NCBI GenBank assembly: GCA_947652115.1
Contig: OX393570.1
Coordinates: 6,792,710 to 6,856,709 of the forward strand
DNA from: Blastomussa wellsi
Lineage: Eukaryota; Cnidaria; Anthozoa; Scleractinia; Plerogyridae
Direction: 5' to 3'
DNA length: 64,000 nt
The stretch's first letter is position 1. Each line of letters opens with the position of its first letter. Positions 1-11,892 of the stretch are shown piece by piece. The translations under genes and the position numbers were made by a program. The notes under the pieces were generated by a model, which was given only the letters and a program-made list of their open reading frames with translations, had not been told where the DNA came from and searched no databases.

Positions 1-440
1 TAAGAATCACGGTGTTCCAACGTGTGTATTAAGATATTATCTTTTGTTAGTCCTATTGCATTCTAAGTTCCTGTAACACAAACAATCGATAGGCAAAGTT
101 TGACAAAAAGCTATTTCTGTTGAATGACCTTGAATGGTTGTGAAATTTTACTTATCGAATATGCCTATTGAAGTGTAAATGCAAGATCTTTTAGCTTTTC
201 AAATCATTGTATTTCGTCTATGTCGTGCCCAGTTGAACGACGTCTTCGCCCAACACAGTGGTCTAGTTGCACATGCAAAACGGTCAGTGCTGTCTGAAAC
301 TGAATTCCTTCAGAATTATTATTAAACCATTTCGTTAATTCTTGTCCTTATAGTACTTATTCTTGATTCTTTCCCTGGGCCTTTCACATTTCCATAACTG
401 TTTAAATGCCCCTGACCCCTCTCCTTTTCTTCTATCTTAG
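1..440. other. Probable upstream intron of MED14
   Basis: No exon is recognisable here. The stretch ends in a pyrimidine-rich tract and an AG at 439-440 that serves as acceptor for the first visible MED14 exon, so it is most simply intron. Earlier MED14 exons would lie left of the window. Confidence 0.5.
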
Positions 441-3400
441 AACCATCTTGGAAAGACGAACTTAACACCCTCGAGCGATTTTTCGAATCAAGGGTATGAT
501 AACTTTTGTGTTCGTTTGTGTTTGTTTAATTTATAAAACTTGGGATTTGTTCAGGTTTCGTCTACGTTTAGGTTTCTGTGAGCGAAAAGTCGGATTGCAG
601 TCCAAATCCTCATTCAAAGATCAACCCGCGTGATTGTGTTCTACCAGCGATTACTCAAAAAAGAAAATGTAGCTTCCAATTGAACATAGCCGAATTTCTA
701 CTAATGGGGACTATTTTAGAATACTTTTGCCTTGAAGTATCCGGAGGACTGCGTTTGAGTTTCGTAATTATTTGTGTTTGCTTTTGAGTTTTCTCCGTTC
801 GCAGTTTTACTTTAAATTTTGTTTGTGGTCGAGTTTCATTCGATCTCAACCAGTATTTGTTTCGATTTGTGTATCCGATTGAGTTTTGTTAAGCCTTGCC
901 TCCTTTCTGTCTAAATGAAGCTGAACGGTTCGTTGTTTTTTCAGGTGGCTTGTTCACCTTACAAGTCAAGCGCCATGTTAGCTTTTGCTCGACTGCTTGG
1001 CGCACCGGCCAACATTCTGCGTGACTGTATCAAGATTATGAAACTAGAATTGGTGAGTATGCACCGTGGTAAGCCAAAGGCTTTGTCCCGACCATCTGTA
1101 CTAAGCAGAAAGCAACGCGAGCAAACAAGTCGATAAGCTACATCCGTCTTTTATTTTCCTGTCTGAGATCTGTGTTAAAGAACCGGCTGTCAATAAATTA
1201 CTTGGTACTTATTCAATTTCGATTTAAACAAAATGACAGGCTTGCTTGCTTGTTGCGTATGCTCCTTTCGTGATCGTGAAGGACAAGTATTCGTATATTT
1301 ATCTTTTGTTATTTCAATGTATGAAATATTTATCATTGTTATATTCTTTTAGAATCACGATCCATCCAAGTTAAAGTGGCGTGTCGAATGGTGCCTCAGC
1401 ATACCCCCCAATGAATCAGAAATTGCTCCTCCTGGCACTCCAGCAGTGGTCCTCAAGGGCAAAATGTTGTTCTTTGTATGTATATTTCTCTATTCTCACT
1501 AGGCCGGGGTAAACACGCACAAAGGCCAAAATGAGCCGCACTACCTAAATTCTCAGCGTGATCCAGGGGGAATACATAGCATTTTCACAACTCTCTCAAC
1601 TTGTCAGTTCCCTTGCTAGGAGATTTCGCCCCACCCTCCTCCCCGCAGCGATGGAATATATTCTCTCATGGTCTACCGACTGTGTATGGGTGGGCCTAGT
1701 AAAAATTTATTACTTTCTTTGCTCATAATCAACAGTTAAGGCTGGGACACTCTAAATGTAAATTTCCACTTCATGAAGCTTTACGCCACCTTTTTTAAAG
1801 CTGACCAATACGTTATCTTTACACTCACATTTAAAGCTTGCGTAATGACGGCAACGGCAAACTTTACGCCATGTTTACATCAGCTTTACGCACAGTAGCG
1901 TATATGCCGTTTTACAGTCTTTACTGAGCTTAATTAACTGCATAGCGTAAAGTTAAATTTTCGTGCTGTGTACGTGCAAACCACGTGTGTACTACGTGCA
2001 AACCAAGTCCTGGTTGAATTCTCAGGGACCATACATTGACCGTGTCACATGAGGCGACGTCTTGCAGCAAGTTGTCCCTGTGACATGTCGCCAAGTGTGT
2101 CTTTTCCTTCAGGCAACAACAAACCCTGTAAATTGTATTTTGCATCCACCAAAAGCCCTGTTGTTTCTTGGCGTTTGTTTTCCTGTAAACGGCATAAATT
2201 CTACTACTACCGTTTGGTGGTAGGCTTTCATACGCGAAAATTAGTAGGTTTGTGTTTTTCGGCTTGAGTGTATTTTTCCTATTTTTTGAAGGACGTTTTT
2301 TAAGAATCGTTAAAAAGACAACTCGCGTTCGCCGTTTGCCGTAAAACGCCAGGCTATCTCTATTATCTGGAGGTGGATTTGTTCTCGGTCGTTTCCGAGC
2401 TCAACTTCATTTACGGTTCCGATCTATGTTGACTTTTTTATGACCCAGTTATTGGGAAATTATGGCGAGAGTATACATGAATTTGATTGAAATTTTACAA
2501 CACTTAAAGCAGGGTTGAAAGAAGGAAAATTATTTTTGGAACACCAAGAGACAGCTGATCCCCACGCAAGTGCACCCAAGGTTGATAGGGGACTGTTTTG
2601 ATTTTCATCTTCAAATTTTTACCTTCAAATTTGAATTTTAAAACTATAATACCAATTCTTTTATATTTCTATAAATTTTACTGATATCTTGAGAAAAACC
2701 ATTTCCTCACCACAATCAACCAAAATTTTGAAAACAATAGCGCAAAACATACATTCATGTACAACTGATCGTACTGTTTTTGGAATGTTTAATCTTAATC
2801 TTTAAACTTTATTTATACACGGTAACAAAAATTCATCAGGTACAGCAAATTCCGAAAAATGTCTAAAAAAATCATAAAGCCTAATACCCTAATCCTATTA
2901 TTACATTAATTTACAAAAAGAGATTTTCACATTAAACTATTGTCTACTACCATTTTTCTCTCTCTCTCTCTCTTTTTTCCTCTCTTTTCTGACTTGCTGT
3001 CGTGTTCACTGTAGATACAGCTCAGCAGACCTATCCCGTCATCCCCCTCTGGAGAGGAACAGGTCATTGTAGTTCCCATTCTCCACGACGTCCAAAACAA
3101 CACCACCCAACAGGCAGAAATGCCGCGCCAGGCTCCCTCGGCCACGACTCCTTCGCCTGCGAATTCATCTCACGCAGCTATAGTGAATACTACCTTGAGG
3201 CGGTGGAGTGAGGTGACACCAAGAACAGGCAAGTCAAGACTTCCTGTATTCTTCACGTCTCTTTGTTGAGTTGTGTTAACGAGTAACCATTCAACCCCTA
3301 GGAGTGCCAATTGACACACAATATTTGTCCAAATAATTTGATATTTTGTTTAATATTTTACCTGCTCCTCATTTGTAACTTAAAGCTGATCTGCAGTCCG

Positions 3401-6400
3401 CACTGCACAATCTCCGTCTGTGACGCGAAAGAAATCAAACTGAAAATTACTGGTAAAAACCTGCCTTTTTCTTCATTATTAACATCAGATATCCTCACAG
3501 AACACTAAAAAAAGAGTGGACGAACCTCGGCTGGATATCCGAACCGCCGTTTAAGGTCTTTCAGTTCATTAGGCAACGACCCGTAATGGCGGACTAAAAA
3601 CTTTATTTGCTCTTCCACCGATGTGCAACCTATCAACGAATTAATAAAAATGTAAACAAATTGCAAGACTGCGCAGTACTGACTGGAAATTAGCTTTAAT
3701 TGAGTGGCCCTTAACTTTCGAATATTTGTTTGCCTGACAGATACATGGTATTCAACAGAACTGAAAGTTTTACGTATTTTAAACTTATCAGTTATCATAT
3801 TTATTCATACAAATACAATCAACTATCAAAAATTGAAAAACCAAATACCCAATGTCAAAGCAAGACAAAATAAAATAACACACCCATCTGAAAGGTGTTG
3901 ATTGGTATAACCAAAAAAAGCATTTTGACAGATACGAAAGTCACAGCTTTGAAAGAAATAAGTTACAGTCGACCCCAGGGGGGGTACTCGAAGTATACAT
4001 GACGAGGGGTCCGACGTATTTTTTGGGTTGAAAATTTACACGCTCGGTATTTTTTGGGGTCAAGAGATCTGTCACGTATTTTTTTAGGTTTTTTTGGGTC
4101 TTATCTCCGAGCGAAGTTTTCGTTTCAGGTTTTCGTTGCGATCAGGGGATCAGAAAAATATTCATTCGAACTTTTCTTCAGCGACATGTGTTCCGGGAAA
4201 AAAAACTGTTAATATTAAGAAGATAATAGAAAGTTCTGTTTGATTGAATAAATCAGTATTGAGGTATTTAAGTCTTGTATTTTTTTGGGTTGGAAATTTT
4301 GATGCCAGGTATTTTTTGGGTTCTAAACTTTCAGGCTTGTGTATTTTTTTGGGTTTGCAATACATTTACCTACATACATTTTTTACATTTTACATTACAT
4401 ATATTTGTTTATTTGGTGTTTGGTGTTTAACAATTTCATAATTTTCTTGCGTAAAATGTTAACTACCTACATTTTTGTCTCATTTTATAACAATCATAAA
4501 TATGCTTTGCAATTAATTTCAGTAACTCAACATTATGACTGGGAGGGTTTAATAGCAACAGGAATATATTTTCTGTCGACATTTTTGCAATTGGGATTTT
4601 AAAATCGTTATGTAAACATTCAAAAAGATATTTCCTTTTTACTCGATAACCTGGACAAGAGACTAAGAAATGTTTCTCATCTTCCGCTTCTTTCTTACAC
4701 AAAGGGCAGATTCTTTCGTTCGGTTTCTTATATGGTCTCATGTAACGCCTTGTTTCTATTGCCAATCTATGGTTACTAAGTCGCAGTTTTGTCATCGTGA
4801 TTCTGTGCCGGATGTTGGTGACCTGGTGAAGGTAATCCTCGCATTTGTAATTATCTATTGTTTTGACTTTACGATAGGTTCTCATTTTATTGCTTTGATT
4901 GGGATCTTTCCTTGTGTCATTATCCATCTCACTGAACCACCTTTGTAATTCGATATCCTTCAGTCTTTGTCTAATAATGCTTACAATTCCCATATCTGAC
5001 AAATGTGCTTCTTCCCAAAGATTTCCTAAACCTATATGATCTAAAGAGTTTTTGAGTTTTTGACTCCAGAAAACTGAACATATCTTTCAGCTTGCCTGTG
5101 TACTTGTCTCTTGATGGGCCTTGTACTTGTAGCGTTTTCGTGCTTGGGTAGAAGTTGACAGTTACGGTTTCGAACTTTAAAATCTCGCAACTTCCTTTAG
5201 AATCGACATTTATCAGACTCTCTATCTTTCCTCTTTCCAATTCAGTTATCCAAAATTCTTTCAACGAATTCACATCACCATTCCATTTAAACTGCTTCTT
5301 GTTTGAGATGAAATTTAAATTTTCACAGAGACTCATTAGCGCCGTGCTTGCCGTCATTTGCATAAGTTTGCCTTGGTGGATTGTGCTCTTATAAGTGGCA
5401 TGTTTGCTACTAGCAATATGAAGCCCCCCCCCCCCCCCCGTCATGTATACTTCGAGTACCCCCCTGGGCAGTGGGCGCTTTCCATTCGACCAAAAATTCC
5501 GGTTTGAAATTCCGAGTATTCCATGTCGCGAATGGAACAGTATTTTCCGGAATTTTCCGGTTGATCGCGTTTCAAGTTCCGCGCCAAAACAAATGGCGGA
5601 CCGTTGCCTCTGCTACTTGTTTTAGAGTTGTTAGACGACTCCGAAGTCAAAACAAACGACGTTTTAAGCGAGGACGACGATATTACTTTTTTCACTGTAG
5701 CTAGGCTCTTCTGCGATATTTACCTTTCAAACTGTGGCTATTCCTGCTATATTACTTGTGCAATGATGCTGAAGTAAGACCTGAAAGCTTTCCAAGGCAA
5801 ATAGCAAGCCGCGCAGTGATATCGAGAAGCCATCTTGATTCTTGACTACAATTTCGGCTCGGAGAAACTGGGCCCGAGCAGGAATGGTCGAATGGAACAG
5901 AATTTTCTGGTTAATCCGATTTTCCGGAATTCGCGCGCGCTGAGAAAAACAAAAAGCCAGAAGCCGTTTCCTAACTTTGCTGTTCTCAAATGGTCGGTGG
6001 CTGATTTTATTTACAATTCTCGGCAGATTGGCAAAAAATGAACAAAAAATCAATGTGGGAAGTTTAAAAGTTTTCTTCCCACGGGACATCGAATCCTGCC
6101 ATCTTGCGGCTGTTGGGCGAGTGCAAATGTGGTCGCTAAATGCAAATTTTTTCTTTAAGGAGCCACACCAATTGAATAAATTCAATTTATGGATCTATTT
6201 AAACAACGTTTGACAGAGACACGTTCATTTCAAAGATTTATTTGCAATATTTTTGTTCTTACAGACACTAGCCGTATTCGCTAACGAAGCGCGATTTTTC
6301 AGATTTAGGGTGTTCTTCTGGGCATGTTATCTCCAAAACGAAGTCGGTGACCCCAATTTTTTTTTTACATTTCTGACATCAGTTACTCATTATCTTACAG

Positions 6401-6807
6401 TGGTGAGAGTTTCAGGAAAAAATCAATGGTAGAAAATTTTTGCGCGAACGTCCTTAAATGAACACAAGTTAGTTAAAAATCCCAATGTTCTGGCCATTGT
6501 TTGCTTGACGCAACTTGTAACTTTCAATTCTAATTGTTGTCCAGTTCTTGATGGAGTGGCTAACTAGTTATTGTTTATCTATAGTTTTCGTTAGAAACTC
6601 GCCCGTGATGTGATACCGCCATTTCTTTTGCGCGTCACACAACGCTTCCAGAACAATGGCTGTCTAGTAGTATTGCGTGACAAGCTCATTAGCTGTTATT
6701 GTCACTCATGCTGTGTGTTGATATGGGTTTTATTTTCTTTATCAGGTGATTGTACAATATTTCCAGCTGTGTTGGAGCTAGCCCGGAATCTTGATATTCC
6801 GCTGTAG
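441..6807 (+). CDS. MED14: Mediator complex subunit 14, C-terminal exons (5' end outside window)
   Basis: MED14 is the backbone subunit of Mediator, the nuclear complex linking transcription factors to RNA polymerase II. Five exons join in phase: 441-493, 945-1052, 1353-1475, 3015-3228 and 6746-6807, stop TAG at 6805. Peptides that I recall as conserved at the animal MED14 C terminus are [16 protein letters not shown], then [19 protein letters not shown], then [17 protein letters not shown], and finally [15 protein letters not shown]. The fourth exon contributes a Val-rich strand ([13 protein letters not shown]) and a Ser/Pro/Thr-rich linker. Introns 1-3 have GT donors; the last has a GC donor (AG|GCAAGT at 3227) and is 3.5 kb, loaded with transposon sequence. 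Exon 4 ends with one base of a Gly codon that exon 5 completes, which supports the join. The N-terminal bulk of the protein is missing. The identification is by recalled similarity and was not searched. Confidence 0.86.
1476..3014 (+). other. MED14 intron without recognised genes
   Basis: GT donor at 1476 and AG acceptor at 3013-3014. Short open frames occur on both strands but none has a motif or splice support. The 3' end carries a (TC)n run. Confidence 0.6.
2957..2990 (+). repeat. (TC)n microsatellite in a polypyrimidine tract
   Basis: A nearly pure TC/T run 25-58 bases before the acceptor of MED14 exon 4. It probably works as, or extends, the polypyrimidine tract for that exon. Confidence 0.7.
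4013..4360 (+). repeat. Subterminal direct repeats of a T-rich motif
   Basis: Copies of GTATTTTTTGGGTT and close variants start near 4015, 4050, 4075, 4279, 4308 and 4338. Clustered subterminal motifs are typical transposase-binding arrays of DNA transposons. Confidence 0.55.
4463..5002 (-). pseudogene. Non-LTR retrotransposon C-terminal fragment
   Basis: A 179-residue frame resembling the region after the reverse transcriptase of cnidarian LINEs. It contains [17 protein letters not shown] followed by a Cys/His cluster (ERICPLCKK, then [13 protein letters not shown]), the usual C-terminal zinc-knuckle-like signature. The RT domain is absent, so this is a remnant. It sits antisense in the last MED14 intron and overlaps the next remnant in another frame at 4971-5002. 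Exact LINE clade unknown. Confidence 0.6.
4971..5444 (-). pseudogene. Retroelement-like ORF fragment, ORF1-type
   Basis: A 157-residue frame beginning inside the right inverted repeat. The segment [18 protein letters not shown] resembles a short beta-rich motif that I associate with accessory proteins of cnidarian retroelements. The frame runs into the LINE C-terminal remnant with no reverse transcriptase between them, suggesting an internally deleted element. Identification is weak. Confidence 0.35.
5480..5900. repeat. Short inverted repeat pair, possible MITE remnant
   Basis: TTCCATTCGACCA near 5480 is matched by its reverse complement near 5886, with looser similarity beyond. It could be a decayed inverted-repeat element next to the previous one. 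Confidence 0.3.
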
Positions 6808-6928
6808 GCAAATACCGTGGCATGACAGCGATTATTTATTACAGTATAAAATTCTGTACACGATTTATCTGTGTCCTTTGCTGACCAAGTCAGAACATGT
6901 TACAGAATCTTTAATATAAGGATACATA

Positions 6929-6934
6929 AATAAA
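6929..6934 (+). terminator. Poly(A) signal of MED14
   Basis: AATAAA 122 bases after the MED14 stop codon, the first canonical hexamer downstream. Confidence 0.6.
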
Positions 6935-7091
6935 TAGTGGCCATTTGTGGCCGTAATAAGCGACCTGTGTGCGTTGTAGATTTTCGTAGTTTATTTTTTT
7001 CTTATAATTTGTTGCACAGCCTCAATGCGTTGGAAATAATAATGACATCTTTTATTTAGACACGATAACTTAATTTACAGCATTGCTGATG

Positions 7092-7113
7092 TCAATCAAT
7101 CAATCAATCAATC
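7092..7113 (+). repeat. (TCAA)n microsatellite
   Basis: About five TCAA units in tandem. Confidence 0.7.
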
Positions 7114-7202
7114 CTTTATTCACACTATCCTAGGTATTTATGCACTATCTATATCATAACAAAAGAGACAAAAGAAGAATGAAATTAGAAGTAAATAAGT
7201 GT

Positions 7203-7242
7203 GCGGCGTCCAACGTAGCAGAGCTTTCTAGTTGGACGCCGC
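7203..7242. repeat. Short perfect hairpin
   Basis: GCGGCGTCCAAC pairs with GTTGGACGCCGC across a 16-base loop. Probably the tip of a dispersed repeat; no gene is associated. Confidence 0.5.
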
Positions 7243-7463
7243 CGTTGCTAAGTAAATAAATAATTGCAGCATTAACATAGACAAAATTTAGTTAGTTGGA
7301 CAATTAATGCAAATTATGTATGATGCGGTCGTGTATATTACTGTACTATTACTTATTATATAATAACCAAATCAATGCGCGCGCTCTGATTGGTCAATCA
7401 GCTATGGTTTATTGTGCCAGTAAACTCATGGAAAAATCGCGCGTCTTCTGAATTATTATATAA

Positions 7464-7572
7464 AAGCAATAGACCACAAGTTTCTATGGTTTATAAGCTG
7501 ATAAACCACGCGGGATGTTGGCAGAACACGAGAAGAATTTGTAAATCACGAGCCGCTTGTGGTCTATTGCTT
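7464..7572. repeat. Foldback repeat with 17-bp arms
   Basis: AAGCAATAGACCACAAG at 7464-7480 and its exact reverse complement at 7556-7572. The surrounding sequence looks like a dispersed non-autonomous repeat. Confidence 0.5.
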
Positions 7573-8627
7573 AAATAAATATTAAAACTTCCTAAGTAAC
7601 TTTTTGCAGCAATCTAGAGAAGCAAAACTTACAACAAATACAATTTAAAGTAGCTTGCTTAAAATGAAGGGAAATGAAGAGACAAGTTTCGAAACGTCCG
7701 ATAATTTGAACATTTTAGCACGCAAAAAATACAACAACAAGCTTTGCTTCAGCCATATCCTTCCCTGATATCCTGCAAGAAAGCGCGCGCTTAATTGTTA
7801 GCAAGCCAACAGAGTAATTGCGTTAGGATCGCAAAAGTTTCTGAATCAGTGGTTTAGTTCAAAATTCAAATAATTTGCATGCATCCATTTTTATCAGATT
7901 AAGGTTTCTTTCGGGTTTGATTGCAACAACTCGGCGATTTTCTGTTAACTGCAGTCGGAGCTACCAGTTTGAAAGTGATAAGACACACACGACACCAAAT
8001 ACAATATTTGTGTTGGAACCCTATCGATGTTAAGCAATTTCCTTAAGATTTTCGAAATTCAATAGGGAAGGTATTTGTTTATAAACGTTGTTTTTGCTAA
8101 TATTTAAATTTCCAATAGTTTTTTGGTTAGCACATTATTAACAATGGGTAACGTCACTTCTTTCTTCCCTATATCCATGAACTAGAGGGGGCTAGAGATA
8201 GCTAGATCTGACTCAATCTATGTAGGCGTTTCAGAGGAGCCTTGATTTCCTTAAATTGTTATGATGAGTAAAATGTCGGGGCTCCGGTTAGCATCAGCCA
8301 TGGACCAATGAGTTTCTCCTGCTAATATTGGTGGATGCGACCTTAAAATCTTCTATCGATCGAATGAAACGGTAACTAAAAATTTACCCATATCCAAAAG
8401 AGCACATCTTTAATTATTGATTGATTTTTTTGTCCTAATAAACCGTGAAAAAGACGTAGCAATGACATGAATACACATAACGAATAATTAGATTTCACCA
8501 CAGCTAAGACGCGGTCTTCTAAATATAGTCTCTCCAAACACGAAAAAACGAATTACATCTCGGCCACGTCATAAGAAATCGAATTAACAGAGCCAGCCAA
8601 ATTCGATTCACGAGCGGTCAATCCAAG

Positions 8628-10933
8628 ATGACTTTCCTTAAAGCGGCGTTTTGTTGGAGTTTTTTGCTCGTAGCGATCTCTGCAGCGAGCACGAATGTTT
8701 CTACAACATCGACTCAAAAGCTACCGAGCCGAGTGGTTCCAGGGGACGAGAAATGCCGGACGGTGGTTAATGGAAACTATTACGCTGGGACGAACAAGGA
8801 GATCAAAGGAATTCTTCAGGGAATCCAAGCGCAGCTCTCGGAAATGCAAGAGCAACTCCGAGAAATTGTAACAGTCAACAAAACAGGTAAGTGGGAGTTT
8901 GTTAGTGTCTCGTGTTATCATGAACAACATTAAATAGGCACAGCTCGGCGGCTAACGTTTCGAAATCTCTATTTTATAACATTTTATAGGGGGCACTTAG
9001 TATAGGTAATCATAGTTAGTAACAGTGGGAATTTTCACGAGGTAAATGAAAACAGAAAGACATTCATCAGTACAAATACAAATCTAAAAATAATGATCCA
9101 GTTGAACCATAGTTAGCAGAAAAAATATATTATATAAAAGAGGAGCTTTTCAATATTTTTTCTCTTCGAAAAAGTCTGGCAGACGTTCTCAAAATTTACA
9201 GAAAATCACATCTGAAAACTATTGATTTCGATTTACAGTGCGGACACTAAAACCTGAACACTTGACATTTATTTTTACCTTTTTTATGATTGTCCATTGA
9301 GAGCTCTTGGCTTAGACCAAAGGATTAGCGTTTTCAGCACCTAAGAAAGCTAATTCTTCTGTTCATGTGAATGCATGGCTAACAATGGACAATGGTAAAA
9401 AAATGTAGACTAAAAGGTCGTGTTCACGGTTCGAGTGTCCTCACTGTAACTCTGTCTTCAACAATTCAGCACTTGTTGGCTTAACTTCCTGTTGCTGACT
9501 GTTCTAGGGGAATTTTCCGTAAGTATTTAGTCAATTTTTGCACTATTTTAGACAAAAAGCAATTTTGTGCTTGCCAGTCTGACTTGATTCCTTTGTGTAG
9601 GCAAAAATTGCGCTGATCTTTACAAATCTGGTGAAACAATCAGTGGCGTGTATACTATTCATCCCGATGGTGGAGACTCGTTTGATGTTTACTGTGACCA
9701 GAAAACAACCGGCGGAGGGTGGACAGTGATACAAAAGAGATTGGACGGCTCGGTCGATTTTTACCGCGGCTGGGCTGACTACAAACGCGGCTTCGGAAAC
9801 CTGAATGGCGAGTTCTGGCTTGGGCTGGACAAGATGCATCGGCTGACCAAGACAGGACGAAACAAGATTCGAGTAGAACTGGAAGACACTCGAGGGAACA
9901 CCGTCTATGCTGATTACGACATGTTTGCTGTGGCGAGTGAGAAAGCCAAGTACCAACTAAGCCTTGGGACTTACTCTGGTCAGTAACGAGTTTTTATGCG
10001 ATGCTTGACTAATTGCAGTGAGCATTTCCAGGTCTAAAGAACGAGCTCAAAGACTCCCGATTTATCATGTCATAGTATGACGTTTTGCAAAGTTAAAAAC
10101 AATTCGGAAGGGTTCAGAGCTATCTTAAATTTTCAGAAAATTAAGGTAGCTTAGTTTTCAGAAAATTAAGGCAGGTTAATTTTCAGAAAATTAAGGTAGC
10201 TCGAAACTCGTTTTATAGCACCTTTTTTTATCCTTGCAAAACTATCCTTGTATATCAATCATGGCATGTTGATCAATGGGCGACCATTACTCAATAATAA
10301 AAATAGTTGTCACTGACCGTTTTCGATTTTGAATTATTAGCACTAAAAGCTAAATTCAGGTGTGTTTTTCATAGGTTATCTGTTGCTATAGTCATCACTT
10401 ATGCCAGGAAAATGATCGCAACAGACTTGTTGTCCAATGATGGGACATTTCTTTCACACCACCATTACTGAAGCATTAACTAATCGTTAAAGAGTGTTAG
10501 TACTAAGAGCTGCAAAATGCTGGAGATCATTTGTAGCCACCTTTGTTGATTTTAAACTTTGATTCTACCTGTCCATGACGAATCCCGTTGAAGCCCTGAT
10601 TTTTTCAGGCTCATAAATTGGAAATTCACTGCGATAATCATTCTTCACTTTCTTGTCATTCTTTACCCAGGGACTGCTGGCGATTCTTTCGCCTATCACC
10701 GTGGCTCTCCTTTCTCGACCAAAGATCAAGACAATGACCAAGATTCACGACATTGTGCCGTGACCTTTAAAGGGGGGTGGTGGTACAGCACGTGTCGTCA
10801 TGCAAACTTGAATGGACTTTACCATCACGGTCCTCACAAATCCCACGCTGATGGCATCAACTGGCGCCATTGGAAGGGCGACTATTACTCCGCCAAGAGA
10901 TCTGAGATGAAAATAAGACCTGTAGATTTTTAG
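8628..10933 (+). CDS. Secreted fibrinogen-related protein (ficolin/angiopoietin-like)
   Basis: Three exons (8628-8886, 9601-9978, 10671-10933) join in phase 1 with GT-AG borders into 299 codons plus stop. Residues 1-21 form a signal peptide (hydrophobic core [12 protein letters not shown]). A short Ser/Thr-rich stretch and a helical segment ([15 protein letters not shown]) likely form a coiled coil for oligomerisation. The C-terminal ~210 residues are a fibrinogen globular domain: [43 protein letters not shown], then a calcium-site loop (DQDNDQD) with the C...C pair in [18 protein letters not shown], and the end [10 protein letters not shown]. Such proteins are extracellular lectins or ligands that bind acetylated sugars; in invertebrates many act in innate immunity. 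All core features are present and the gene looks functional. It is the only copy in the window. The exact ligand cannot be read from sequence. Confidence 0.92.
8887..9600 (+). other. Intron 1 of the fibrinogen-domain gene
   Basis: GTAAGT donor after ACAG at 8886 and a TGTGTAG acceptor. No gene or clear repeat inside. Confidence 0.85.
9979..10670 (+). other. Intron 2 of the fibrinogen-domain gene
   Basis: GTCAGT donor and TTTACCCAG acceptor. It contains a small tandem repeat at 10128-10200 and nothing else recognised. Confidence 0.85.
10128..10200 (+). repeat. Three-copy ~25-bp tandem repeat
   Basis: TTTTCAGAAAATTAAGG occurs three times in succession with short variable spacers, inside intron 2 of the fibrinogen-domain gene. 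Confidence 0.75.
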
Positions 10934-11589
10934 AAGTCTCTAATCTGTTGCCTCTTGGTTGAGGGCTTGATCATGAATAAATGGATTTGATTTAAATCTG
11001 CAGTTGTATTTGCCACAAAAAACGCAGAAAAAAGAGGATAGAAAATGACAAAATAACGAGCAGAGAGCCTTTTCCATAAACCTCCTACTCTCCACTCATA
11101 AAGAAATGATTAAAAAAATCGGTTGAAACCCCTTAAATGAAAATAACCACACCAAAACCAATCAATACGCAAAGGGAACAAGGTAAGCCTTTTTATTGAC
11201 AGTTTTCTCATATAGCTACCTCCAAGCATCATTTGTCGGATTTCCTATACAAACTCTTATAATTTGAAGCAATATTATTTGTACGGTTCACATAGAGAGC
11301 TTGGGCTGCCTGTTTCCCTCGTGTAAATTTTAAGACGTTCGGTCAGTTAGTTAAAGAAGGGAAGATCAGGAAAAAGAAAAATCGACAAATTAATAAATTA
11401 TTGCAAATTTCCTAATTGTATCTATATATTTGCTTTGAAACGAGAAGCTCATTAGCCCTAACGTCGTCAAGATATTAAATTTAGAAGAACCCAAGAAAAC
11501 GAAGTAGAGGATAAAACTCGCATCTCAACTGCATCAGTGCAGCAAAAGAAAACGACATTTTATGGGGACACCATGGGGAGGAAGTTGAC
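10934..11589. other. Intergenic stretch
   Basis: 3' UTR of the fibrinogen-domain gene, then A+T-rich sequence without a supported gene, up to the 3' part of the retroelement remnant. Confidence 0.5.
10976..10981 (+). terminator. Poly(A) signal of the fibrinogen-domain gene
   Basis: AATAAA 43 bases after the stop codon. Confidence 0.7.
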
Positions 11590-11892
11590 TATAAAATTGC
11601 AAATCCCGAGATATTAAAATCAACAATCGAATTATACTAATGACGGCTAAACCAGTGTCCATAAAACGCCCTAAGTATAAAAGCACATAAGCCGTGTATT
11701 TCAAATATCCGCACTGGCTACATTTATTTTACAGTCTAATGATTGCTCTATCTTGCTACGAAACGGCGTTCGCGAACCTCTAACGCATGCATGTACCGAT
11801 CTTAAGAGTTCAAACGAAATCTGTGTCCTGAGCCAAGTGATTACAACATGATAAGGCTCAGTATCTTTCTCAGCTATCTTGTCCGCGAGATG
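11590..11892 (-). repeat. Retroelement 3' segment, copy 1 of a direct repeat
   Basis: This segment recurs almost identically at 12865-13176, covering the last coding part and 3' UTR of the retroelement. The copies diverge abruptly after the Lys-Ile-Ala codons of the ADKIAEK motif. Confidence 0.75.

Larger units (their letters stand above)
3973..5468. mobile_element. 1.5-kb element with 30-bp terminal inverted repeats
   Basis: The left end (3973-4003) reads CCCCAGGGGGGGTACTCGAA and onward; the right end (5439-5468) is its reverse complement apart from one G/C in the homopolymer. Six subterminal copies of a GTATTTTTTGGGTT-like motif lie at 4013-4360, only on the left. A run of 16 C at 5424-5439 adjoins the right end. 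No clear target-site duplication is visible. The interior holds minus-strand LINE-like coding remnants, so it is either a non-autonomous DNA element into which a LINE inserted or a composite element. Confidence 0.6.
3229..6745 (+). other. Last MED14 intron (GC-AG), carrying nested mobile elements
   Basis: Begins GCAAGT and ends in TCAG. It holds the 3973-5468 inverted-repeat element, LINE-like coding remnants and further short inverted repeats. I see no gene in 3229-3972 or 5901-6745. Confidence 0.7.
6808..8627. other. MED14 3' UTR and intergenic DNA with small repeats
   Basis: The first ~130 bases are MED14 3' UTR. The rest contains a (TCAA)n run and two inverted repeats listed separately. 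No supported gene. The last ~80 bases should hold the 5' UTR of the fibrinogen-domain gene; no clear TATA box was found. Confidence 0.55.

Noticed and set aside
3505..3798. 97-codon minus-strand frame in the MED14 intron
   Set aside because: No recognisable domain and no splice support; kept as intron.
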